DNA of 13,947 bases, taken from assembly GCA_030638845.1 (NCBI GenBank), contig DAOWDW010000060.1, positions 1-13,947 of the forward strand, written 5' to 3'. The position numbers and the translations under genes are program-made. The notes beneath the pieces are model-generated. The model did no database searches and was not told the DNA's origin. It saw only the letters and a program-made list of their open reading frames with translations. This document shows, in pieces, positions 1 through 5,167 of this stretch. Numbering within the stretch: the first letter of the stretch is position 1; every line of letters starts with the position of its first letter. This stretch comes from Candidatus Peregrinibacteria bacterium. GTDB lineage: Bacteria > Patescibacteriota > Gracilibacteria > Peribacterales > Peribacteraceae.

Positions 1-2258
1 ACTACTTCTAGTGCGGTAGTTGGGGAGGTTGTTCCTATTCCGACGTTGCCACCAGTATCTATTCTCATTCGTTCTAAAGAATTTGTCCAAAAAGTTAAAC
101 CTTCATTTAAATAGGTATATCCTTTAATTTTTGTTTTAACTATTCCATCACTACCTGCAAATTGTAACTCTCCGTAAGCATGTGTACTATCTGTTCTTTG
201 TAATAATATATTATTATTATTAATAGTTCCGCTTATATGTAGTTTTTCACTTGGAGTCGCCGTCCCAATACCAACATTCCCAGTTGTTGTATCTATATTC
301 ATTACTGGCGTTCCACTTGCATTCATAAATTGGAATGCAGTAGTAGAATTTACTTCTGGAATAAAACGCAATTGTCCTTCATCACCGTTAAATGCAAAGA
401 CCGTAACACCAGTTGAAGTTGTAGAACTTGTCCACTCATTACTTCCATCATATTGAACTCGAAACTGCGGTTGTGATGTATCTGTAATAGTTAGTGCACC
501 ACTGGAATTAAATCCGCTTGAATGTACTATTCCAGAATTATCTACTCGGAAAAGTGTGGTGTCGTCTGCGGCATTCCTATATAAAATAAAGTCACCAGAT
601 GGCGCTGTATCTGTTACACGATTTGCATAAAGAATAGTACTTCCATTTGTTGTTTGTCTCATGGTAGTTGTACCTTCAACTATTAAAGCTCCAGAAGAAG
701 ACAATGTATTAGACGCATGAAGAGAAGTACCAGACATAGTGCCTACAACTTCTAATGCCAGCCCTGCATCTGCTATTGCACCTGTTGTAAGATTACCAAG
801 AATTGTGGAGCCAGAAATTGTAAGAGCAGATCCTGTACTAGATGTACCAACAGCTAGTGAACTTAAATTATAAATTTGTAGATCACCCGCATCTCCTGCC
901 CCTAGCCAAACTCCATATCGCACTTCACTTCTTCTTACCAAAGAATTATAAATTCCAAGAGTTGGGCCTGCGGGACCTTGCGGACCTTGCGCTCCTGTAT
1001 TTCCTGTTTCTCCTGCAGATCCACCTCCACGACCGCTTCCTCCAGAACCCCGACTTATGTATCCACCATGTGGACTGTCTTCATTAACTTCACTCATAAC
1101 AATGTGTTTCCACATAGGTTGCCCATTTACAATCATAAGTATTTCTCCTTCACGCCCTTCCCCTAAAAAATCCAAAACATTTCCATTATATGAAATTAAA
1201 TTATCTCCTACCAAATCTGTTGCACTAGAGTGAAGAGTTTTTGGATCTTCAAAAATATTCATATTCGCAAGTCTTTGTAGGCGACGCTCTTCGGTTCTTT
1301 GTAGTATTGCTACAACATCTTGTGAATATTCATTGTATGTTTGTGCAGTTTGAACTGGCACTGTACTTTTGTCGTCCCACACTTGTGGAATAGTTGCACC
1401 AGATAGAGAAATAACCCTTCGGCCAGAGACATGTTCTTCTATTGCAAACTCAGATTTTGTAGAACTTACCCAAGTACGTATTGGAGATGGAATAAGATTT
1501 GACCACAGTCTACTTTTTCTACGATTAGCTACGTTTTCAACCAGTGAAGATAAATTTGCTGATGCACTAAGAACAGAGTTACTTTCTATATTACCAAATT
1601 GATTAACTATTTCATTTTGATAAAAAAGCGGATTTGTATTTCCAGTCGCGCTATCTAGTACTCGCATTGCTGTGACTATAGAAATAGGTTGACCAAATGC
1701 CGTGCTTCTAAGATTTTTTTCCGAGATAGAATTTATATTGTCATCACTTAAGTTCCAACTCCCTCCAACATTGGCTGTTAAAAATTGAAGTGGTTCGGTT
1801 GAAGTTTGCATTACTGTGTAAAGCACCGAAAAACAAAGAGCAGTTGAACTAAGACCTATGGACCAAGTTCTAAACTTGGGATGAGAAATTAATTCTTTTC
1901 TGCGACTCCAAAATTTTTCAGTCGCATTACGAATTAGTTTTTTAACTGTAAGAGTTTCAGAAATTGCATTACCAAGAATTTTATCTGCTCCCTGCTCAGC
2001 AATAGTTTGAAGGCTCACTCGAATAAGGCGAGTGCTTTGGGCTCGTGAGTATCCAGTTTCTCGCAAAATATATTTGCGAATAATTCCTTTGTCTTCTCTG
2101 GATAAATTATTGTAATTAAAAATTGCGAGGAGTCGTGTCATCCACTCCTGCTTTACATTTGCATTTGCATTTATTAGATGCCCTTCCTTCTCGCGCGTGA
2201 GCATGCGTGTGATTTCTGCAAGTGAGCCTGGTAGTTTTTGTGTGTTGGCTGAAGACAT
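1..2258 (-). CDS. Giant membrane-anchored surface protein, partial (C-terminus off window)
   Basis: The reading frame is open from an ATG at 2258 to the left edge: 752 codons with no stop. Seen in order: a soluble, basic N-terminus (1-130) with a possible helix-turn-helix-like stretch (about 52-85, SREDKGIIRKYI and GYSRAQSTRLIR); one hydrophobic segment (about 131-150); a region rich in Asn, Ser and Thr (150-400), with a charged helix near 315-335; a Gly/Ser/Arg hinge (403-415); six collagen-type Gly-X-Y triplets (416-433); then a beta-rich region with NVGIGT-type units, TGNVGIGTATPSEKLHISG near nt 240-300 and NVGIGTTSPTTALEV near nt 1-50, about 78 residues apart. These units are known from tail-fibre-like proteins and large CPR surface proteins, which often end in an intramolecular chaperone domain. 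I infer an outward-facing adhesin or fibre anchored by one N-terminal membrane helix. Function unproven. No Shine-Dalgarno precedes the start. Confidence 0.8.
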   Translation of the reverse strand, partial: MSSANTQKLPGSLAEITRMLTREKEGHLINANANVKQEWMTRLLAIFNYNNLSREDKGIIRKYILRETGYSRAQSTRLIRVSLQTIAEQGADKILGNAISETLTVKKLIRNATEKFWSRRKELISHPKFRTWSIGLSSTALCFSVLYTVMQTSTEPLQFLTANVGGSWNLSDDNINSISEKNLRSTAFGQPISIVTAMRVLDSATGNTNPLFYQNEIVNQFGNIESNSVLSASANLSSLVENVANRRKSRLWSNLIPSPIRTWVSSTKSEFAIEEHVSGRRVISLSGATIPQVWDDKSTVPVQTAQTYNEYSQDVVAILQRTEERRLQRLANMNIFEDPKTLHSSATDLVGDNLISYNGNVLDFLGEGREGEILMIVNGQPMWKHIVMSEVNEDSPHGGYISRGSGGSGRGGGSAGETGNTGAQGPQGPAGPTLGIYNSLVRRSEVRYGVWLGAGDAGDLQIYNLSSLAVGTSSTGSALTISGSTILGNLTTGAIADAGLALEVVGTMSGTSLHASNTLSSSGALIVEGTTTMRQTTNGSTILYANRVTDTAPSGDFILYRNAADDTTLFRVDNSGIVHSSGFNSSGALTITDTSQPQFRVQYDGSNEWTSSTTSTGVTVFAFNGDEGQLRFIPEVNSTTAFQFMNASGTPVMNIDTTTGNVGIGTATPSEKLHISGTINNNNILLQRTDSTHAYGELQFAGSDGIVKTKIKGYTYLNEGLTFWTNSLERMRIDTGGNVGIGTTSPTTALEV

Positions 2259-2281
2259 TGTTTGTTTTTATTTTTTTTCAT

Positions 2282-2298
2282 ATGAGCCTTAGGCTCAC
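2282..2298. repeat. TGAGCCTNAGGCTCA palindrome, copy 1 (in 5' leader)
   Basis: A 15-bp dyad, TGAGCCTTAGGCTCA, at 2283-2297. It is one of four copies in the window, all outside genes. This copy lies between the predicted promoter and the ATG of the left-hand gene, so it would form a hairpin in the mRNA leader. Confidence 0.7.
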
Positions 2299-2312
2299 GA
2301 AGTAATCATTAA

Positions 2313-2341
2313 ATTATAGCAAAGTTTGAGAAAGTACACAA
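2313..2341 (-). promoter_or_regulatory. Sigma70-type promoter of the giant surface protein gene
   Basis: Read on the minus strand, TTGTGT (2341-2336) is followed by a 17-nt spacer and TATAAT (2318-2313). The spacer ends in TGC, which makes an extended -10. Transcription would start near 2306 and give a leader of about 48 nt that contains the TGAGCCTAAGGCTCA hairpin. This is one of the best promoter matches in the window. Confidence 0.6.
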
Positions 2342-2369
2342 GGGCAACTTTTTGAATAAAACAATGAAG

Positions 2370-2397
2370 GTAGAGGCGCAAAATTTTGCGCCTCTAC
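2370..2397. repeat. Perfect 28-bp palindrome
   Basis: The two strands read identically from GTAGAGGCGC through AAAATTTT to GCGCCTCTAC. It could fold into a strong hairpin on either strand. There is no T-run after it, so it is not a typical intrinsic terminator, although it sits between divergent genes. A near-identical copy lies at 5043-5070. Confidence 0.85.
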
Positions 2398-2414
2398 TGT
2401 GTTAATCGCTTGCG

Positions 2415-2453
2415 TATTGTTTACCATGAGCTAGTCGAATGGTTTTATTGTTT
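2415..2453. repeat. Small TGAGC...CGAA palindrome flanked by 8-bp direct repeats
   Basis: TATTGTTT (2415-2422) and TATTGTTT (2446-2453) flank a 23-bp segment containing CCATGAGCTAGTCGAATGG, an imperfect palindrome with CCAT/ATGG ends. In arm B of the composite repeat the same junction is continuous, with one octamer and no palindrome. This looks like an insertion with duplication of an 8-bp target, or an exact loss from the other arm. Confidence 0.7.
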
Positions 2454-2513
2454 TATTAACGCATTGTTTTATTTAATTATGTTGCTTCAATAATTTACTG
2501 ATACACTCCCATC

Positions 2514-3314
2514 ATGAATAACTTCCTAATCGTTGCCAATTTTAAAATGAATCCTGCCCCAGAAGGGTGGTGTAATGCTGGTAGTCCATATCTACCAAGA
2601 AATTCTGTAGATGTCGTCGTTTTTCCTTCGCTACCAGATATTGAACACAGTGTCAGAGCAAAGCTAAATACTGGAGCACAATATGGTAGAGCAGAAGATA
2701 AAGGTGCTTTTACAGGGGATATTAGTATGAATATGATTAATAAACTTGGTTGTAAGTATGTTATATGCGGGCATTCAGAACGCAGACAATATCATGGTGA
2801 AACAGATGAAGATGTCGCGGCTCAAGTAATGTCAGCAATTGAACATAATCTTCATCCCATAATTTGCATAGGTGAAACTGTCGAAGAAAGAAATGCTGGA
2901 CAGGCTAAAGAAGTAATTACACGTCAACTAGAAGCTATCAGCAAGCTCCAAGCTCCAAGCTCCAAGCTCCCTCTCGGCCATGAGCTCGAGGCCGAATGGC
3001 AAGCTCATAGTTTTTCTATTGCGTATGAGCCGGTATGGGCCATAGGTACTGGGGAGACCGCAACACCAGAAATGGCACAAGAAATGCATGCTTTTATTCG
3101 AGAAAAATTCTGTATTCTATTTAGCTTGAGCGAAGCCGAAGGGCATTCTGCATTCTGCATTTTATACGGTGGTTCTATGAACCCAGAAAATGCAGCTGAT
3201 TTGTTGTCTCAACCAGACATAAATGGGGGGCTCATAGGGGGTGCATCACTGGTTCCATCATCATTTTCTGAAATTATCGAGATTGCAGGAAATTTGCAGA
3301 GAAACGCAGAATAG
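2514..3314 (+). CDS. tpiA: Triosephosphate isomerase with two repeat-derived insertions
   Basis: Interconverts dihydroxyacetone phosphate and glyceraldehyde 3-phosphate in the cytosol (glycolysis and gluconeogenesis). The protein has 266 residues against about 250 for the family. Visible hallmarks are NFKMN with catalytic Lys11, CGHSERR with His87, AYEPVWAIGTGET with catalytic Glu172 and the mobile loop 6, YGGSMN (218-223) and GGLIGGASL (238-246). All active-site residues are present, so the enzyme is probably functional. It is longer because two loops carry repeat DNA: residues about 144-166 before strand 6, and about 199-214 before strand 7. Both are helix-to-strand loops on the face of the barrel away from the active site. 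The start at 2514 gives the usual short lead to strand 1; no Shine-Dalgarno is visible. It stands alone between repeat-rich gaps, divergent from the left-hand gene. Confidence 0.97.
   Translation: MNNFLIVANFKMNPAPEGWCNAGSPYLPRNSVDVVVFPSLPDIEHSVRAKLNTGAQYGRAEDKGAFTGDISMNMINKLGCKYVICGHSERRQYHGETDEDVAAQVMSAIEHNLHPIICIGETVEERNAGQAKEVITRQLEAISKLQAPSSKLPLGHELEAEWQAHSFSIAYEPVWAIGTGETATPEMAQEMHAFIREKFCILFSLSEAEGHSAFCILYGGSMNPENAADLLSQPDINGGLIGGASLVPSSFSEIIEIAGNLQRNAE
2943..3006. repeat. In-frame heptamer array plus palindrome inside tpiA (insertion 1)
   Basis: Four tandem copies of AAGCTCC (2943-2970), six spacer bases, then a 24-bp palindromic segment (2977-3000) with GCCAT/ATGGC ends and an inner GAGCTC, then AAGCTC again (3001-3006). 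The palindrome has the same frame (CCATGAGCT...CGAATGG) as the one at 2423-2445. It encodes about 21 residues of tpiA that the E. coli enzyme lacks or has in a shorter loop. Confidence 0.75.
3107..3158. repeat. In-frame heptamers around a TTGAGCGAAGCCGAA core inside tpiA (insertion 2)
   Basis: Two heptamers (ATTCTGT, ATTCTAT) at 3107-3120, a 24-bp core at 3121-3144 containing TTGAGCGAAGCCGAAGGGC, and two heptamers ATTCTGC at 3145-3158. The 14+24+14 layout mirrors insertion 1: short tandem units on both sides of a TGAGC...CGAA core. The right-hand heptamers encode the beginning of barrel strand 7 (HSAFCIL before YGGS). Confidence 0.65.
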
Positions 3315-3330
3315 ATGCGAAAATAGGAGC

Positions 3331-3347
3331 GTGAGCATAAGGCTCAT
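3331..3347. repeat. TGAGCCTNAGGCTCA palindrome, copy 2 (degenerate)
   Basis: GTGAGCATAAGGCTCAT begins 17 nt after the tpiA stop codon. One arm has diverged from the 6301 and 5109 copies. It may cap the 3' end of the tpiA mRNA, but no T-run follows, so intrinsic termination is not supported. Confidence 0.5.
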
Positions 3348-3355
3348 AAGAGAAT

Positions 3356-3391
3356 GAAGCAACATATTGAATAAAACAATGAAGCAATAAA
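3356..3391. repeat. Octamer-type repeat array
   Basis: The reverse complement reads TATTGCTT-CATTGTTT-TATTCAAT-ATGTTGCTTC, close to the outer parts of both composite repeat arms (2454-2487 and 4985-5014). This is a third dispersed copy of that module, without the 28-bp palindrome. Confidence 0.6.
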
Positions 3392-3409
3392 TATCTGATT
3401 TTCTTTAGG

Positions 3410-3465
3410 ATATTTTCCTAATTTTTAGGAAATATAGTTGACTTGGAGGTGTACATTCGTATACC
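3410..3465 (+). promoter_or_regulatory. Inverted repeat and putative promoter
   Basis: An AT-rich inverted repeat (3410-3421 with 3425-3435; TTTTCCTAA against TTAGGAAA, one bulge) lies directly upstream of TTGACT (3438-3443). A 16-nt spacer and TATACC (3460-3465) follow. This could transcribe the truncated gene at 3474 and, through it, the DUF559 gene. The inverted repeat is placed like an operator, but that role is inferred. Confidence 0.4.
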
Positions 3466-3473
3466 ATAAAAAT

Positions 3474-3560
3474 ATGTATGACTTGGAAGAAAGAACAGGG
3501 AAATTTGGAGACAATATCATTGAAAAAAGCAGTATCATTTTCAATAAAAATTTAAACATA
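3474..3560 (+). pseudogene. Truncated four-helix-bundle (S23-like) protein remnant
   Basis: The frame from ATG 3474 reads MYDLEERTGKFGDNIIE, which I recognise as the usual N-terminus of the four-helix-bundle family named after 23S rRNA intervening-sequence proteins. Family members run to roughly 115-130 residues with a helix carrying GANYxEA. Here the match fades after about 17 residues and the frame runs straight into the G-rich inverted repeat at 3563. No remainder of the family is visible after that element (4043-4194). It is therefore a 5' fragment, and the DUF559 unit or an earlier deletion removed the rest. Confidence 0.5.
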
Positions 3561-3562
3561 TT

Positions 3563-4042
3563 CCCTCTCCCGTGGGGAGAGGGACAGGGAGAGGGGACAG
3601 CAATTTTATGTCTTATTTTTCTTCCTCCATCATGCTGAATAATAAAGAATGCACCAGCTACGATCCAAAGACATCATTTGCACGCGAGTTACGAGTAAGA
3701 CAAACATCAGGGGAAAAATCTCTTTGGGGAAAGCTTCGTGCAAAAAGATTTCATGACCTTAAATTTAGAAGACAAGTACCTATAGGACCTTTTATTGTTG
3801 ATTTCTTATGTATAGAGAAGAAATTGATAATAGAAGTTGATGGTTGGACACACGGAGAACTTGGTGCAAAGGAATATGATAATATGAGAGAGAATTATCT
3901 TAAAAAACAAGGATTTGTTGTTTTTCGCATAAGTAATAGTCTAGCTAAAGATGATACAAGTATTGCTATTGAGAAACTTAGGTGTGTGCTTGGCTATCCC
4001 ACAGAATAGCCCCTCTCCTCTTTCCTCTCCCCTCGGGAGAGG
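3563..4042 (+). mobile_element. Putative 480-bp DUF559 element with terminal inverted repeats
   Basis: Left repeat 3563-3596: stem CCCTCTCCC-GTG-GGGAGAGGG, followed by ACAGGGAGAGGGG. Right repeat 4010-4042: its reverse complement begins CCTCTCCC-GAG-GGGAGAGG and ends GAGGAGAGGGG. Aligned by eye, 28 of 33 positions agree between 3564-3596 and the reverse complement of 4010-4042. Each end is itself a hairpin with a 3-nt loop. The only gene inside begins 12 nt after the left repeat, and its stop codon (4007-4009) touches the right repeat. I see no clear target duplication at the outer edges. Calling it mobile is inference from this architecture. Confidence 0.55.
3608..4009 (+). CDS. DUF559 (Vsr-like, PD-(D/E)xK fold) endonuclease-domain protein
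   Basis: A small protein of 133 residues, almost entirely one DUF559 domain, the family related to very-short-patch repair endonucleases. Visible motifs are TSGEKSLWGKLR (33-44, Glu36 in the first helix), FRRQVPIGPFIVDFLC (53-68, Asp65), LIIEVDGWTH (73-82, Glu76 and Asp78) and R94 with GFVVFRISN (102-110). The acidic residues are those expected for metal-dependent DNA cleavage, so the domain looks intact, though the substrate of these stand-alone proteins is not known to me. The start is uncertain: ATG 3608 is used here, and ATG 3632 would remove eight Ser-rich residues. A longer in-frame start at 3572 would translate the inverted repeat and is unlikely. The gene is enclosed by inverted palindromic repeats, which suggests it moves with them or acts on them. 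Confidence 0.85.
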   Translation: MSYFSSSIMLNNKECTSYDPKTSFARELRVRQTSGEKSLWGKLRAKRFHDLKFRRQVPIGPFIVDFLCIEKKLIIEVDGWTHGELGAKEYDNMRENYLKKQGFVVFRISNSLAKDDTSIAIEKLRCVLGYPTE

Positions 4043-4091
4043 AAGTAGTCTATATATTGTCTTCTAATGATTGATACTGCGAATTGCTGAG

Positions 4092-4119
4092 AATTTTCTC
4101 CGACTAATTTTCTCCTGAC
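4092..4119. repeat. Short direct repeat, two units of 14 bp
   Basis: AATTTTCTCCGACT (4092-4105) is followed at once by AATTTTCTCCTGAC (4106-4119). It lies in the 152-bp gap between the DUF559 unit and the slipin gene. No function is apparent. Confidence 0.4.
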
Positions 4120-4142
4120 CCTATTATTTCATTGTTTTATTG

Positions 4143-4189
4143 TTTACACTGAGCTTGTTTACACTGAGTGTAATTGAAGTGTCGAAGTG
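4143..4189. repeat. Split CACTGAGCTTG/TCGAAGTG palindrome with nested copy
   Basis: CACTGAGCTTG (4147-4157) and TCGAAGTG (4182-4189) would join into the palindrome CACTGAGCTTGTCGAAGTG. A 24-nt segment (4158-4181) sits between them and begins with a second TTTACACTGAG, so one copy seems to lie within another. The sequence just before is again TATTGTTT. It ends five bases from the slipin stop codon. Confidence 0.55.
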
Positions 4190-4194
4190 CTTCA

Positions 4195-4950
4195 TTACTT
4201 CATTTTCCCCAACCCTTCCATTGCCTTAAGTGCTTCTATCGGAAGCATCCAAATAGTTGTATTGCTTTGGTCGGAGCTTAGGTCATTTATACTCTGTAGA
4301 GTCCTTAAATGAAGGGCTCCATTTTGCTGAGATAAAGTTTGTGCTGCCTTTGCCATGTTAGATGCAGCTGCTACTTCTCCTTCGGAATTGATAATAACTG
4401 CTTGTTTTTCACGCTGGGCTTCTGCAACTTTGGCGATAGTCCTTTTTAGGCTATCTGGAAGAATAATATCTTTAAGCTCAAGACTTTGTACGTCTATTCC
4501 CCAAGGGTCAGATGCCGAATCTACGCTTTTCTTAATTCTATCACCTACCTCCGTCTTTTTTGCGAGTAATTCGTCTAAGGTTACTTCTCCTACTGCATTA
4601 CGCATGGTGGTTTGTGCAAGCTGAGAAACAGCGTAAAAGTAGTTTTCTACTTCCAATACAGATTTCATTGCATCTATAATGCGAAAATACAGCACAGCAT
4701 TTATACGAATAGGAATGTTATCCTTCGTAATTGCCTCTTGGTCTGGTACATCTACTGCTTTAACGCGAATATCCACTTTCATAAGTCTCTGGAATACTGG
4801 AATTACTATTTTCCAACCAGGTTCCCATGTTGCTTGGTATTTTCCCATTAAAAGCACTATTCCACGTTCATATTGGTTAATTTGTCGTATTATAAGTGGT
4901 AAAACAAAAACAATTGGCCAACCGAAGGCTAAAATTGCAAAGAGCTCCAT
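4195..4950 (-). CDS. Slipin / stomatin-like SPFH-domain membrane protein
   Basis: A 251-residue bacterial slipin. The N-terminal hydrophobic segment (about 3-21) would sit in the membrane as a hairpin or single span; the SPFH domain follows. Typical slipin motifs are visible: YERGIVLLMGKY (27-38), PGWKIVIPVFQRLMKVDIR (44-62), QEAITKDNIPIRINAVLYFR (71-90), QTTMRNAVGEVTLDELL (113-129), DPWGIDV (148-154) and AEAQREKQAVIINSEGE (176-192), which starts the coiled coil. Slipins form oligomeric rings or cages in membrane microdomains and often pair with an NfeD-like protease partner, but no nfeD is adjacent here. An upstream in-frame TTG at 5007 would add 19 residues encoded by repeat DNA. The ATG at 4950 is preferred because MELFAILAF gives a normal slipin N-terminus and a TATACT box lies between the two. 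Confidence 0.92.
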   Translation of the reverse strand: MELFAILAFGWPIVFVLPLIIRQINQYERGIVLLMGKYQATWEPGWKIVIPVFQRLMKVDIRVKAVDVPDQEAITKDNIPIRINAVLYFRIIDAMKSVLEVENYFYAVSQLAQTTMRNAVGEVTLDELLAKKTEVGDRIKKSVDSASDPWGIDVQSLELKDIILPDSLKRTIAKVAEAQREKQAVIINSEGEVAAASNMAKAAQTLSQQNGALHLRTLQSINDLSSDQSNTTIWMLPIEALKAMEGLGKMK

Positions 4951-4974
4951 AATAGAAGGGGGAAATACAGATGA

Positions 4975-4980
4975 AGTATA
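4975..4980 (-). promoter_or_regulatory. Possible -10 box of the slipin gene
   Basis: TATACT on the minus strand, 24 nt upstream of the chosen ATG. It lies just inside the edge of composite repeat arm B, so a -35 region, if any, is supplied by the repeat (T-rich, no clear TTGACA). Weak support. Confidence 0.3.
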
Positions 4981-4984
4981 GATC

Positions 4985-5078
4985 AAGCAACACATTGAAT
5001 AAAGCAATGCGTTAATAAAGCAATACGCAAGCGATTAACACAGTAGAGGCGCAAAATTTTGTGCCTCTACCTTCATTG
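4985..5078. repeat. Composite inverted repeat, arm B
   Basis: Counterpart of 2362-2487 in opposite orientation. The 58 bp at 5021-5078 differ from arm A by one base. Octamer-like sequence (4985-5020) continues directly into this core without the palindrome and extra octamer found in arm A. Further octamer-like DNA (CATTGATTTTATT and similar) continues to about 5104. The two arms enclose about 2.5 kb. Confidence 0.85.
5043..5070. repeat. 28-bp palindrome, second copy (one mismatch)
   Basis: GTAGAGGCGC-AAAATTTT-GTGCCTCTAC. It differs from the perfect copy at 2370-2397 by one base, which breaks one pair of the dyad. Confidence 0.8.
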
Positions 5079-5108
5079 ATTTTATTGATTTCATTGTTTT
5101 ATTCCATC

Positions 5109-5125
5109 ATGAGCCTCAGGCTCAT
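5109..5125. repeat. TGAGCCTNAGGCTCA palindrome, copy 3
   Basis: ATGAGCCTCAGGCTCAT, a perfect 8+1+8 dyad, 42 nt downstream of the dprA stop. No T-run follows in the dprA direction, so it is unlikely to be a standard terminator. Confidence 0.8.
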
Positions 5126-5167
5126 ATGCAATTTTTTAAATAGAAATGATGATTTACTTTATTTTTT

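Larger units (their letters stand above)
2362..2487. repeat. Composite inverted repeat, arm A
   Basis: The reverse complement of this stretch matches 4985-5078. The inner part (2362-2419 against 5021-5078) is 58 bp with a single mismatch. The outer part (2454-2487 against 4985-5014) matches imperfectly and is made of octamer-like units such as TATTGTTT and CATTGTTT. Between them, arm A has about 31 extra bases that arm B lacks, holding a small palindrome. The two arms face each other across tpiA, the DUF559 gene and the slipin gene. Confidence 0.85.

Noticed and set aside
1..2258. Plus-strand frames (such as 842-1087 and 1369-1602)
   Set aside because: They are opposite-strand shadows of the long continuous minus-strand surface protein frame, with no family resemblance and no starts in context.
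2943..2970. CRISPR-like tandem repeats
   Set aside because: The units are 7-8 bp without spacers and occur inside a coding gene or in AT-rich gaps; no Cas genes are present.
3438..3638. 66-residue frame running through the left inverted repeat (ending in PLPWGEGQGEG)
   Set aside because: Only its first part resembles a known family; the rest is translation of the palindrome and is treated as a remnant, not a gene.
4951..5007. Longer slipin start at TTG 5007 (19 extra residues)
   Set aside because: The extra codons lie in repeat arm B and the adjoining TATACT box, and slipins normally start just before the hydrophobic segment, as MELFAILAF does.
5043..5125. Bidirectional intrinsic terminator between slipin and dprA
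   Set aside because: Both palindromes fold well but neither is followed by a T-run in the dprA direction; they fit the dispersed repeat families better.
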